Shown here: positions 1 to 11,859 of the stretch, piece after piece
Position numbering within the stretch: position 1 is the first letter of the stretch
How the letters are laid out: every line of letters begins with the position of its first letter
Assembly: GCA_003550325.1 (NCBI GenBank)
Contig: QKWP01000028.1
Coordinates: forward strand, 436,530 to 500,529
Source: Gigaspora rosea
Lineage: Eukaryota; Glomeromycota; Glomeromycetes; Diversisporales; Gigasporaceae
DNA: 64,000 bases
Direction of reading: 5' to 3'
Position numbers and translations under genes: made by a program
Notes under the pieces: generated by a model
The model's input: the letters and a program-made list of their open reading frames with translations, nothing else
Databases searched by the model: none
Told to the model about the DNA's origin: nothing

Positions 1-439
1 AAATTTTTAATAAATAATAAGTTATATAATTATATATTTATTAGATATTAGATTACAAGAACAATATTGAAACAATCACAAAAACAGCAATTAAAATCTA
101 GAAACAAGAACATATAATGTATATAAATGCACAAATCTTGTAGCATATATGCAATGATTCAAAGAAAGCAAAGAGTGAGATTTGATTGTTTTGAAACTGA
201 TACACCCCTTTTATGGTGAACAATTTATATAGTTTTAAAACAATTTGACAACTTGCAAAAAAGATTTTCTTAATTGTTTCCCATTTTGCTAATTGTGAAA
301 GGACCTTTTACTATTGGGTTAACTATATAGAAAATGCAAACAAAGGGTTTTTTTCCTGAATTTAAGCTATAACACAAATTCAGTTCTTTTGTATATTAAA
401 TATAAAAAAAAGAATTGGCTTTTTTTTGAAAAAAGTCAT

Positions 440-1020
440 CATATTATTTAATAAATTGCAAGAACAAATAATATCTGCAATATTTTTAGCTAATAAAGAT
501 GATGAAACTGAAGACTCTAAAATAGAAGAAGAAATAGACATAATTTGGGTATTATTAAATAGATTGATATCAAAAATCTTGTATATTTAAATAATAAAAA
601 TTTTCAAGATGATGAATTAGATAGTAATAGTAAAAAACTTATTAATTGATTATACTAAAGAATTTGATAAAATTGAACATAATAAATTAATAACTAGAGA
701 AGAATGTTTTTGATTTTGATCTTTTAGAATTAGCATATTGACTGATTTGATTTTTTGGGCCTTTTTTTGATATACTGTTACATGATGTTAAAAAACTAAC
801 AAACAAAGCACTTATTACAATTAACAAAAGAGCTTCTTTGATGTCTAGACAAGTTAAACCAATAAAACTCAATAAATGAGCTATGCTAAGCTGTAGAAAG
901 AAGTGCTTTTACTATTTGTTGAGATATTCAGGTGTTTTAGGAGGGGAACGATGGGTTTATGATGAATTGGCAACTTCAAGAATAAACTCAGAGCAAATTT
1001 TTAAAAAACTAACCTTTTTG
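440..1020 (+). pseudogene. Decayed coding relic, possibly a transposase fragment
   Basis: Around 455-590 one plus-strand frame reads as protein-like text, including QEQIISAIFLANKDD and EEIDIIWVLLNRL, then runs into stops. Further protein-like scraps follow in other frames to about 1020, for example GGERWVYDELATSRINSEQ near 943-1000. The acidic stretch followed by a WxLLNRL motif reminds me of the N-terminal part of DDE transposases common in Rhizophagus, but this is recollection rather than a match. No terminal repeats were found around it. The piece is non-functional. Family assignment is a guess. Confidence 0.2.
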
Positions 1021-1491
1021 GCTTATAATTAAATGTATAAGCACTATAATTTTCTATGTATATAATTATAAACATAAGGTTAGTTAAAAAGACCATTCTT
1101 ATGAAAATTCATACTGTGATAAATTTTAAGTACGAAATTTTTTTGATAATCCTCAATTATGATTGGTTGATTTTGGGTTGAAACAAATCTGCTGATATAG
1201 CAAAAAATCTAGTAAAAGTGTGGAATTGTAATAATTATATAAATAGTGGTATATATAAAATAGAAAAAGATATTAGTGAGAATTTAAATTATATAAAGTG
1301 TAAAATAGTGCTTTGCAAAATTTGCCTATAGCACTTTGAAAAACATATTGCCAAAATTTAAAAAAGTAAAATTAAATCTTTTATAACCCAATTTTTTTAT
1401 TTTTTATTATGAAATAATTGCATTAATAGTTGCATTAATCATTAATAGTTGCATCAATTCTCAATAATTGCATCAATTATCAATATTGCAT

Positions 1492-2344
1492 CTAGGGTTC
1501 CAAAGTTTGATCCAGGTTTGATTTGAGTTTGACAAACCCCAAATCAAACCAAACTCAAACTATAAATTTTATAAAGTTTGAGATCAAACCCAAATTCAAA
1601 TAAAAAATAATCAAATTCAAACCAAACCCAAATACTATACAAAGTTTGATTTGAGTTTGATTTGAAGTTTGCAAACTAGTTTGAGTTTGAATAATATAAA
1701 TATATTTTTATATTTTAAACAAGTTACTTAATTGATAATCCGCCTGTTAACTGAAAAGTAAACATAGGCGAAATGTGGAGTGCTTCCATTTAAATTATTT
1801 TCTTACTAAGTTAATGATACTTGTCAACTAATTGAAAGTTGTAGAGCTCATTGAGATGTATAATAGTGTTTAGATTATCCAAATTGGCCCAGTGGATGAC
1901 AAGATATCATCGAAAAACGATTGGCTGACTATCATTTTTTGATGACATTTTGCCATCTACTAGGCTGATTTGGATAATCTAATCATTATTAAATGCATCT
2001 CGACAAGCTCTAATACTTTCAATTAGTCGACAAGTATCATTAACTTAGTAAGAAAAATGTTTTAAATAGAAGCATGCCACATTTTGCCTATAGTGATTTT
2101 TATGTGATCTGTATCACATTATACTACGATCACTCTCTAGTTGACTAGCGGATTATCAAATAAAATATAAAAATATATTTATATTATTTAAATTTGCAAA
2201 CTTTAAACTCAAATTTAACTAAAAAGTTTGCTTCAAATCAAAATCAAATATTTTTTAAATCATAGTTTGGGTTTGGGTTTGATTTCAAATTCAACCCAAA
2301 TTTGATCTAAAGTTTGATTTGATCCAGGTTTGTAGGAACCCTAG
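1492..2344. mobile_element. Foldback element (853 bp) with 6-bp TSD
   Basis: The segment starts CTAGGGTTCC and ends GGAACCCTAG, and both sides carry the direct repeat TTGCAT (1486-1491 and 2345-2350). It is a near-complete inverted repeat: the left ~400 bases pair with the right ~400. Examples are the block at 1765-1850 with 2025-2105, and GATAATCCGC near 1734 with GCGGATTATC near 2149. The outer ~180 bases of each arm are made of degenerate CAAACTCAAA/TTTGAGTTTG motifs. There is no coding capacity. The class is a non-autonomous foldback DNA element; the superfamily is not clear from a 6-bp TSD. Confidence 0.75.
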
Positions 2345-2350
2345 TTGCAT

Positions 2351-3393
2351 CTGATAAAACTAGATCAAAACTACAATATTATTGCCAAAATTGTTGCATT
2401 ATCCATTATTATATCCAGCATGCTAATGTGTTAAATTTTTTAAACCAATATGATTATGTGCTATCTTAAACTTTAAAATTTGATAACTGTTATTCTAGTA
2501 CAAACATTATATACAAGTATAGCATATTATATACAAACACATTATATGTAAATATATTAATATACTAACCTATTAGCATGTTATAATAATTAAATAAAAA
2601 GAAGAAGATTATATGGGAATCATAGTATAAAACAGATTTTCTTTTCAAAATTGACCAACAGTTAATTAAAGATATTCAATTTGGACTGCTTCTTCTTATC
2701 TAATTTGTTTATACAGTATAATCTTTCTTACTATTTATGTTTATAGTATGTGGTATATTCTTTTTTTACTATTTATCATATTTTGTATTAGTTTTGTACA
2801 TATGATCAGCAGTTAAAACTTTCTCTTAACCTATAAAAAAAAATTTTACACCTATCATTTTTTATTATATTATTATATTAGATATTATATAAATCAATAT
2901 AATTTGATATGATATGATATAATATACTATTATACTATGTTAAGATGCAGAAAAAAATTTTGAATCAGTTAAAGACAACTAAATTTCAAAAAAAAACTTT
3001 CTTTTTATACTTGTATATCTGTTTTACTTTATATTTATGCTTATACTTTTTGAGGTTTTTTAGAATTTTGGATTTTTTTTTAATTTTTTACCAATATAAT
3101 AAATTGATAATCAGTAATCATTAAAGGTTATAACAAAAAATGTAATAAAAAAATTTGTTCTTTTTCTGTATTAATTCAATTATGTAATGTAATGTGTAAA
3201 ATTTTTTCTGTTTTTGTGTAAATAAAAATAAAAAGAAGTTTTGTTATAAATTCTCTATGTATAGTGTCATCTGAAGCTGTTATTATTACTAAATAAAAAA
3301 AATATTTTTTGCTGTTATAGCTTATGGCTTAGATATGATGTAGATACTATACCCTAACATGCATCTGTTTAAATAAATAAAAGGAAAAATCTA
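2351..3393. other. AT-rich stretch, no gene seen
   Basis: This is very AT-rich and full of short homopolymers. I see no conserved frame, no tRNA, no paired terminal repeats and no tandem array of note. Confidence 0.5.
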
Positions 3394-3593
3394 AATAGAG
3401 CCCTTTGCATTTTGTGCCCCTAATGTACTAATAATTAATTCTGCTTAGAATTAGGATTAGAGTTAGGGTCAAAATTAGTACAAAATTGCGAGAGGATCAT
3501 TTTTTGTTAGAAGTGCAACTGGGGTTACCCTAGTAAAATTTTGAGATATCAAAATAGGGGCACAATGTGCATGGGGCACCGTCTAGTCCAGTT
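3394..3593. mobile_element. TA-flanked MITE (200 bp)
   Basis: TA dinucleotides flank both ends (3392-3393 and 3594-3595). The ends are imperfect inverted repeats that converge on TTTGTGCCCC / GGGGCACAATG. The interior holds a TTAGGGTC-like tract and the phrase TCATTTTTTGTTAGAAGTGCA, which is also found at 23080-23100 inside the 20660-23161 element. The two therefore belong to one family. There is no coding capacity; a Tc1/mariner-like TA target is inferred. Confidence 0.6.
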
Positions 3594-4208
3594 CTAAATA
3601 AAAAAAAAAGAAAAAAAAGAAAAAAATTCAATATTGTTAGAAATTATTTTCTACTTTTTTTTGAATATTTAAAAAAATAATGAGTACTTTACTGTAGTGT
3701 TGTCACTTGGACATTTTTTGGACATTTTGGACATTTTTTCAAATTAAAATTACTTAAAATTTTATTAAGATAATCTATTTTAATTTTTTCACCAATGAGA
3801 CCAGCACCTAAAAAAATATATAATTATATATTTTTTAAATTACTTTATTGATTAGTTAAACATAGGACTAGGGGTCTTAATGGGTCAGGTTGGGTCGGGT
3901 TTGGGCCTGACCCAGGTCAGACCCACTTGGGCCAAAACCCGACCCAGGTCTGACCCTCCTCATGTCAAACCCGACCTGGGTCTGACCCACCTTATGCCAA
4001 ACCTGACCTGGTTTGACCCGCCTCATGTCAAACCTGACCTGGGTCTGATCCAACCCAACCCAACCCGGGTTGAACCCGGGTCAACGGGTCATATAGGCTT
4101 ACAAATTTTATTATATCGAAAGTTAGCTTTTTAATATTTTTGTTAATAGAATTTTGTACATGGTATCACATGTCTGCGAAAATTTCTATCAGCTATGTAT
4201 AATCGTAT

Positions 4209-4650
4209 GTATGTATAGTTGGTATTAGAATTAATTTTACAATTACGGCAATGCCATATTTTTGCCGTAATTGCTGTAAGCCGTAAAGCCGTAATGCCAT
4301 AATGCAGAAATACTATCTGCTATAACACCGTTTGTTAAAATGCTGTACTGCATTATGGTTTCCTTTAATAATATACTATTAAATATTTTTTCAAATTTAA
4401 TTCTGTCGACTTCATTGATTTAGTATATGTAATGACTATAAAAGGGGGATTTGTAGGTCTAGGTTTTATTTGACTTAAGCATCGTGATTTATTTTTTTGG
4501 CCAATTAGACCCATCTATAAGTCATTGTTTGAGATCTTTAGCGAGCTAATTGATCAGAAATGACATTGTTAATAGCATTTATGGCTTGTATAAGATGATA
4601 CATGCCTACATGCATACTTACGTGTTTTAAAATTTATTATAACTATTTAT
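4209..4650. repeat. Partial copy of the TTACGG-rich repeat element
   Basis: This begins ATAGTTGGTATTAGAATTA, then runs into TTACGGCAATGCC-type motifs. It matches the left part of the element at 62509-63703 closely, including CTGTACTGCATTATGGTTTCC and a TTTGATTCTGTCGAC-like block. It breaks off near 4650. At about 4366 it lacks the TTAA-flanked insertion present at 62676-63050, so it serves as an empty-site reference. Confidence 0.6.
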
Positions 4651-5194
4651 TAGAGTAAGGGTGAGCATTCAGATAATGGTAACAAGAGCCTTATATATAG
4701 TGAAATTTTGCAAGGAGTCTTTTTTGTTAAGTGATTTTTAAATGTTTCAATTCATGTTACACCTAATTCTGTGTTGTGATTGGTTTAAGATCACATGACC
4801 ACAGAATTTATATTATTAATGTTTACGTAATTGAATGAGAATTAGCAGCAATTGGTGTAAAACTGCAACGTGCAATGCTCCAGAAATAGCACCAAGTATT
4901 GTGCCACACTGTATAAAACAGGCCAGCCACTATCTTTATTTGGATGCTAGTAGCGCCAGATATTAAACTTTATTTAATATCTGGCATTACTAGCTAGATG
5001 TATTCCAAATAATAGTACATCATATGTGAGCAATTCTCTTGAATATGCAGGCAATTCTTTTGATCTTCTAGCGTTAAAATGTTTACTCTTGTTTTTTTAA
5101 ATTCAACCTATTTTTTAAATTAAATTCAAAATAGTATTTTTGGTTTTTTTTTAATTCAACTTTTTTTTTAAAAAAAAGTTTAATTTAACCGATG

Positions 5195-5530
5195 TTTTTT
5201 GGAAGTGGCAAGGGATTAGTCAGGAAATTTGGAAGGGTAGCGTTGAGGAAATAAAGGGTAGTGTTGGGAAGGGTTATTATTAGGAAATCGAGAAAGGATG
5301 TTGAGGAAGAGAATAGTGGAAGGGTGTTTAAGAAGAGAATAGTGGTATCGGAAAGGGTTATTATTGGGAAATAGTGGAAGGGTAGTGTTAAAAAGAGAAG
5401 GGTGATATCGGGGATTAGGTAAGAGTTTGTGTAGGGAATAGAATAATTGTTAGAGAAGATAAATAGTTATCGGATAGATGGTTGTTTAGGGATGAGTTTG
5501 TTGAGAAAATGGTTGTCATAAAGTGTTTAT
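5195..5530. repeat. GA-rich degenerate minisatellite
   Basis: Irregular repeats of GGGAAGGGTTATTATT, GTGGAAGGGTAGTGTT and similar purine-rich units fill this stretch. It lies inside the 3869-6138 element. It has no coding potential that I can support. Confidence 0.5.
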
Positions 5531-6529
5531 ATTAAAGAAGGAATTTTGTTAAAGGATTGTATCAAAGAAGTAATTGTTATTAATGAAATAAAATTCATTA
5601 AGTTTTTGATTTTATTGGTTAATCAGTTTCAGTTTCGGTTAACCCAAAACTATGAAGTTTCGGGCAGCATTATTACCGGCCATTTTATGCGCAGATTATG
5701 TTTTATTAATTATGCGAAATTCATCATCTTGATATGCAAATATAACTGTCGCATATGCTTCTGTGGTAAAATCTGAATTATGCGCATATTATGCTATCAC
5801 AGATCCGCGGTATTCCAATGCAGATCTGATCACTAGACCATGAGAATTTTGCCTGTAAAAATTGTACGTACGTATGAAGTTCTTTTTATCAGATGAATAC
5901 TTTTATATATATATTAATTATTTATTTATTATTTTTGCAATGAAATGGTTTCATCATACGCCACCTATCATTAACCCAGGTCTGACCCGACCTGGGTTTT
6001 TTCTGACCCGGTTCTAACCCGACCCAGGTTTTTTCTGACTCGGGTCTGACCAGTCCCGGGTTTGATCTGACCTAACCTGACCCGGGTTGGGTCTGACCTG
6101 GATCGGGTTGGGTCAGACCCGACCCAGCTAAGACCCTATATGGAACATAGGCTTGGACGATTTTGAACAATCTTGGACATTGGACAAAAAAGATAGTATG
6201 GACACGTCCAAGTGACAACACTGCTTTACTGTATATTGCTATGTAACTAACTACCAATTACATTATGCAAAAAATATGTATTATTATTGCTCAATCAGAA
6301 GATAACTTTATTTGAATAAAGAAGAACATATAGAAATTCTGTTTTTATAAACTATGAGCACTATCTCATATATATTAAAACATCCAAATTCTAAAAAATA
6401 TTTCTATCCAAAACTATCTTTCTTAGAATTAATTGCATCTTTGTATACAAATATTGCCAAAAAGAATTTACATAGCTGTAATAAGAATTAGTTATTAGTG
6501 TTACATAGTAGTATAAGTATTGTTACTTA

Positions 6530-6890
6530 TCTATAGATCCTTGCACTACTATTGCAGCTGTAGGGCCTAATCACAATATAAAGCTCTTGCACTACTATTG
6601 TAGCCATAAAGCCTAATCACAATATGAGGTTCTTGCAGCTATAGAGTCTGATTATACATAAAGCTCTTGTACTGCTATTGTAGCCACAGAGCCTAATCAT
6701 TAAATATAAGGTTCTTGTACTATTTATATAGCTGTAGAGCCTAATTAACAATATAAAGTTCTTGCAATAATATTGTAGCCACTAATTGCAATATGAGATT
6801 CTTGTACTACTAATCACTAAACACAAAACCACAAAGCCTAATCAACATTATGAGGGTTTTGCCTAATGACCAAATGCACTGCTATTGCCT
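6530..6890. repeat. ~46-bp tandem repeat, block 1
   Basis: About seven irregular units of the form CTTGCACTACTATTGYAGC followed by a run close to CACAGAGCCTAATCACAAT and ATGAGGTT. The same unit fills 9210-9536 and 9991-10535. The three blocks look like one array split by later insertions. Confidence 0.75.
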
Positions 6891-8790
6891 TATTATCAAT
6901 AATAAACATTTACCATATAGCATGGACTATAGTACCCCAGGTACAATACATTCCACAGGCAAAATCCATGTTAGTACCCAGGTACTATACTAAGTGATTT
7001 TATATGAAACTTTTTTTATATAGGATATACCTGCTGGGTATTTTACATTCGACTATTTAATTTTTTGGGGAGGTTACTTTGATGTGGGGTATCATGGTCC
7101 ATGCTGTACAGTAGGTTTTACTAGCATGATTATATTTTTTGTGTAATATGAAATGTGTATAGAGATGGGTTCCTTTAACTTTTTTTGATATTGCTTATTC
7201 TGTTTTTTTGAAAAACCTATTTTTAGTAAAAGTAATAATTTTTCATTTTTCTAATTTTGGTAGAAGTTATAGTAATTCTGATAGCATAGTATAACAATAT
7301 ACAAATATATAATATAATATATATTGAATGATGTTGTGGGAAATATATTTGTAAATTGTGTTGTCAACAATGATATTTTATAGGTCATAATTAACTAATA
7401 GTATGGGATACTTTTTTTGAAATTATGCCTGTTTAGTATTGTTAATTAATAATGTGTAATTTGATTTTGAATAAAATCTTATATTATTAATAATAAAATA
7501 CTTACTTTTGTTATGATACATTAAGTTTTTGTACTTCTAATAAAGGTGTTACATAGTCAATTTTAATAGTTTTTAATTGTTATCAGTTATCAATGCTGAT
7601 AAAATGGTTTGGCACTTTTCTGTTTTTAATTTGCTATGTCCAAAAAGCATAATCAGACCATAAGAAAATTTTAAGTTATGATGATATTATTTAAATCTTT
7701 AATCATTATAACATATGATCATTTGCTTGTTAAATGTTATATTTTATTCTTTTAAATCTTTAATCATTGTAACATATGATCATTTGCTTGTTAAATATTG
7801 TATTTTTTTTCTTTTTATTATCAATTTTTAAATTTTTTTCTATTATTGATTTTATGTTTTGGTTTTTAACTGCTTTAACAATTCTTTTATTCTCATAGAT
7901 TTATAGATTTCAAAATTATATATTATTAAATAAGATCATATAATATCTAAAATTTAGAGATATAAATATATACTATCTAGTACTATAGTACCTGGGGTCT
8001 TATTCAAAAATACTATTTTTTAAATTGAATAGTACCTGTGGGTACTATATAAAGAACTGAATATGATTTGTAGAGATATATTATATAAAAGTAATCAATT
8101 AAATATAGTTATACCCAGGTATTATTCAAGAATTAGATCAAATAGATAATAAATAATATTTTGGTCTTAATTATGTTTGTTATATAGTGCTCTATTACTA
8201 TATCAGATATAGTATTTATTTTTTATAAATAATAATTGACAACAATAAGTAAAAATTAATAAATAAATTAATATAAATTACATATATTGAATAGTATATT
8301 TATTATAGCATTATGACAAAATTTTTTTTGAATATAGTTTTAAATATTATTTTGATTGGCTGATCATTATGTAATAAATATTCTAGAATTATTTGATTGA
8401 TATTTTTATATATATAAATAGAAGTAATCTATATTATCCAAATTTGAAAAACACTGGACTGCATTATTATTAAACCTATATAAATAATTTGTTTCAAATA
8501 ATATGCTAATATTAAGCAAGTAAAAAGATACAAAGTATTTGTTATATGAAGTTTAAATAGTTAAATAACAAAGTAATTGGAGATTAATTTATCACATTAA
8601 CTAATAGTAGCATTAGTAAACTATTATAGAAAGTCTTGTTTTATTATAGACAAATATGAAAAGCACTTGAAGTTTTAACAAAATTATTAGAAATTAAATT
8701 ATATAATAAATTGTATTATGCTAAAAAAATATAAAGAATTATATACAAACTTTAAAAAATTATTAATAGATAAGTACAAACTTAGTATAT
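6891..8790. other. AT-rich spacer with scattered duplications
   Basis: No gene is visible. There is a direct duplication of about 61 bp at 7691-7812 (the TTAAATCTTTAATCATT unit occurs twice). Two stretches rich in GTACC/GGTAC motifs (6928-6996 and 7981-8130) may be ends of a decayed element. The segment 7135-7250 resembles 42895-43010. Confidence 0.45.
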
Positions 8791-8806
8791 AAATTGTAAA
8801 TATAGA

Positions 8807-9089
8807 CAATCTGGAAGCATAAAGCGCCTACCTGGCAACACTATACCAAATTGGAAGGGATGATACTAGGTAGTGTGGGTAAAGTGGCGGCCATGTGAAT
8901 ACCAATTGTTGGTGGAGAGGGACATCAAAGCCAGGTCAGTTATATAAATGGGAATATGAAAGGTTTAGATCATGGATAAAATAGTCCTAGTCTTAGTACT
9001 TAGTAGATAGTATTCAAATTGTACAACAATGTTGTAATAATTGATATATACTCAATAAAGACCAGAGGCATAACCTCACCTTAAAAAAA
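8807..9089 (+). mobile_element. SINE-like or 5'-truncated LINE retroposon with 16-bp TSD
   Basis: A 283-bp unit begins CAATCTGGAAGC and ends in an A-tail at about 9083-9090. It is flanked by the 16-bp direct repeat AAATTGTAAATATAGA (8791-8806 and 9090-9105, one base shared with the tail). A long TSD plus A-tail is the mark of target-primed reverse transcription. The unit is GC-richer than its surroundings and has an AATAAAG just before the last ~25 bases. No Pol III A/B boxes are obvious, so it could be the 3' end of a LINE or a retroposed transcript instead of a SINE. Confidence 0.7.
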
Positions 9090-9209
9090 AAATTGTAAAT
9101 ATAGAATATGAACATTTATTAATAATTAATATTCAATATATTTAATATATAATGATACTAAAAAATTTAAATTATACTATTTTGAGAATATAACTTTTAA
9201 TTTGAATTT

Positions 9210-9536
9210 TAAATACTACTTGCACTGGTATTGCAGCTACAGAGACTAATTACAATATGAGATCTTTTATTGCAGATGCAAAAACTAGTCAACAACTTGA
9301 GCTTCTTGCCAAATGATTAGAAAATGCTATTGGTCTAATTGTTAACATGAGGTCCTTGCACTGTAAATACAATATAAGATTTTTGCAATGCTATCATAGC
9401 CACAGAGCCTAATTATCAAATATGAGATCCTTGTATTGTATTGTAACTGTAGAGCTAAATTATGGTATTAAGTTCTTGTATTACTAATCACAAATATGAG
9501 ATCCTTGCTTGCACTACTATTGCAGCCAGTGTTTAA
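9210..9536. repeat. ~46-bp tandem repeat, block 2
   Basis: Same unit as 6530-6890 (CTTGCACTGGTATTGCAGC, CACAGAGCCTAATTATC). It is interrupted at its right edge by the hAT element at 9537-9990. Confidence 0.7.
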
Positions 9537-9990
9537 AATTCAATGTTCTCAGTATTCTCTGAGAACATTATACAATTTTTGGAAACATAAATTATTAAAA
9601 TATGTTCTCTATTTGAAAACATTCAATAAATTTTTTTAATATTAAAAAAAAATTTTAATTTTTCTATATAAGGCCATACAAAAAAAATTTTTGGTTTTCA
9701 TAATATAGGACTGTTTAAACAGACCTGGCTGGCTGGTTTTTTTTTAAAATTTTTTATATATAAAAATTTTATAAATTTTTTTTTAAATTTTTTTTTTAAA
9801 AACCCACTTGGTTATTAAAACATATAAAAAAATTTTTTTACAAGTTTTAAATTTTTAACCCAGCCAGGTTATAAAAACCAAAAAATTTTTTTTACATGGC
9901 CTAAAGAACATTAAAATTTTACTAAGAACATTAAGAAATTAATAATGTTCTTTTTGAGAACATAAAATCAAATTTGAATTTTAAGCACTA
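9537..9990. mobile_element. Non-autonomous hAT element (454 bp) in the tandem repeat
   Basis: Ends are CAGTGTTTAAAATTCAATG and GAATTTTAAGCACTA. Flanks are ATTGCAGC (9529-9536) and ATTGTAGC (9991-9998), an 8-bp TSD with one mismatch. Subterminal GTTCTC/GAGAAC motifs recur near both ends. It is the same family as 39063-41941. It sits inside a unit of the ~46-bp repeat: the sequence reads through if it is removed. Confidence 0.8.
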
Positions 9991-10535
9991 ATTGTAGCTA
10001 CAAACCTAATCAAACATTATGAAAATAATCAAACAATAAATTTCTGTACTAACCTCAAATAAGGTTCTTACACTATTACTATAGCCACATAACCTAATTG
10101 CAATTTAGTGTTCTTGTACTGCTATTGCAGCTACAGAACCTAATATCTAAGACCCTTGCACTATTATCATAGCTGCAGTGCCTAATCAACTTATAAGGTT
10201 CCTGCCTAATAACCATCCTTGTATTGCTATTACAGCTGCAGAACCTAATTATTTAATATGTTTTACACTATACAAAGTTTAATCTCTAGCATGGGATCCT
10301 TGCACAGATATAAGACTTGCACTACTATTGTGACTATGGGCCTAATTACCAACATGAGGTCCAGCACTGTTATCACAGCCACAAAGCTTAATCTTAATAT
10401 GAGGTCTTGTACTGCTATCATAGCCATAATGTTCAGACACTAACATGAAGTTATCACAGCTGAATACCTAATTATCTAACATAAACCTTGCACTACTATT
10501 ATAGCTGCGATGCCCAATTGCCAACATGAATGAGC
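9991..10535. repeat. ~46-bp tandem repeat, block 3
   Basis: About ten decayed units of the same repeat as 6530-6890. The small open frame at 10258-10443 is an artefact of this repeat. Confidence 0.7.
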
Positions 10536-11144
10536 CATCAAGCAAAGGGTGGGTAGGGTAGGACAATAGACTACAAGATGAGTGATAGCAAAAAAAGATA
10601 ACCTACTCTACTAACTAACAGCTTTAAATATCTTTGAAACAACCCTTGCCTATAGTAACTCATATTTTACAATCATATATTATTAAAATATTGATCTGTA
10701 AATACCTGTATCAAACAAGTTACAACAACCACTATACAATCAAAATGACAAATTGAATATGTGATCTAATAAAGTCATTGATTTTGCAATAATGATCGCC
10801 CTATCACTTTGTTAACAGGCTTTTCATACCAGCAGATTTACGAAATTGAAATTGGGCCCTAAAAATGGTCTCCAAAATTCGATTGTTTACAAAAATTCAT
10901 TGGTCAGATGATGATCAGATAATTAACAAATAACTAATCAATATAAATAAACCCATTAGATAAGCGCCAACCTATTAAATCTTAGAGATAAGGTGGTTTA
11001 ATTTGCAAAATTATATGAAAATTGAGGTCTTGAAAAAGGTCCAATTGTATAAATCTGCTAATATGTCATGTTGTTGATGCTTTGGGTTTTATGAAGTCTA
11101 AAGCTTAAATGCATCCTTGAAACTCTTTTTAAAAGTAGTTTACT
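10536..11144. other. Spacer, no gene seen
   Basis: AT-rich sequence without a conserved frame or clear paired ends. Confidence 0.4.
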
Positions 11145-11152
11145 CTGTTAAT

Positions 11153-11852
11153 TAGTGATACGGGTCGAGCCCGGCCCAACGGGCGGGTTGATGGGCGGGT
11201 CGACCCTCAGCCTTCACCTTTGTGGGCCGGGCTGGTTGGTAAGAGAAGTATTAGAATTAATTATCTTCTAAAGTATATTTCAGGCCAGGAATTAAATAAA
11301 ATCGGCTAGTCATTTATAATAACTTAAGAGAATTGGCTTATTTTTTAGGTGATAAACTGCAAATAGCGAATATAATTTAAGTATAAAAATGTTCAGAAAC
11401 ATAGACAATCAATCAACATGGAATACTAGCATACTGGAATTTTTCTCAAGGACAAAAAAATAAAAACTAAATCATTTAATATCACTAGAATTCGATAAAA
11501 AACTATTTGATGGCTTTTTACACGTTTAATTGTCCGAAGGACACTCAAAGGTAGAGCAATAGTACACCTGATGTCCGTGTGTTAGCAAATTCTGAATCCT
11601 GATTGGCTAGATCAGGAGTAACATAAAAAAACAATCAAAACAATAGAAAACTGATGGTTATTGGCTAGATCAGTGTAATATTTTATATTTGTCCTTTGGA
11701 CTTTAAATGGTTCCCATTTTCCTAGTATAGATAAATGTTGACTGATTCTGATTAGAAAAAATTACACTAGAAAAAGGTCGGCCTGGTCGACCGGGCTGAG
11801 ATTTTTTTGGATCAGCCTTGGCCTGCAATTTTTTCATTGACCCGTATCACTA
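11153..11852. mobile_element. Non-autonomous hAT element, TAGTGATACGGGTC family, copy 1
   Basis: TIR is TAGTGATACGGGTC. Flanks are CTGTTAAT (11145-11152) and CGGTTAAT (11853-11860), an 8-bp TSD with one mismatch. GC-rich GGTCGACC/GGCCGGGC motifs cluster near both ends (11159-11235 and 11778-11840). The AT-rich interior is shared with 22210-22655. Confidence 0.85.
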
Positions 11853-11859
11853 CGGTTAA

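Larger units (their letters stand above)
3869..6138. mobile_element. Nested element with GC-rich GGGTC ends
   Basis: Both ends are dense arrays of short GGGTC/GACCC motifs in inverted orientation: 3869-4090 on the left, 5975-6138 on the right. The ends proper share TAGGGGTCTTA against TAAGACCCTA. They stand out sharply from the ~75% AT surroundings. The flanking 8-mers CATAGGAC and TATGGAAC agree at only five positions, so the TSD is either decayed or misplaced. The small open frame over 3880-4134 is this repeat array, not a gene. Confidence 0.55.
3695..6223. mobile_element. Non-autonomous hAT element (2.5 kb), 8-bp TSD CTTTACTG
   Basis: TIRs are TAGTGTTGTCACTTGGAC at 3695 and its complement ending GACAACACTG at 6223. 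A perfect 8-bp direct repeat CTTTACTG flanks it at 3687-3694 and 6224-6231. The eight-base TSD and YAGTG terminus are the hAT signature. No transposase remains. Most of the interior is a second element with GC-rich ends (3869-6138), so the original hAT unit was only about 260 bp. Confidence 0.85.

Noticed and set aside
3880-4134. 84-codon open frame
   Set aside because: It is the translation of the GGGTC motif array at the end of the nested element; low-complexity Pro/Thr/Gly text, not a gene.
3869-6138. hAT-type 8-bp TSD for the inner GC-rich element
   Set aside because: The flanking 8-mers agree at only five of eight positions, so I do not assign a superfamily.
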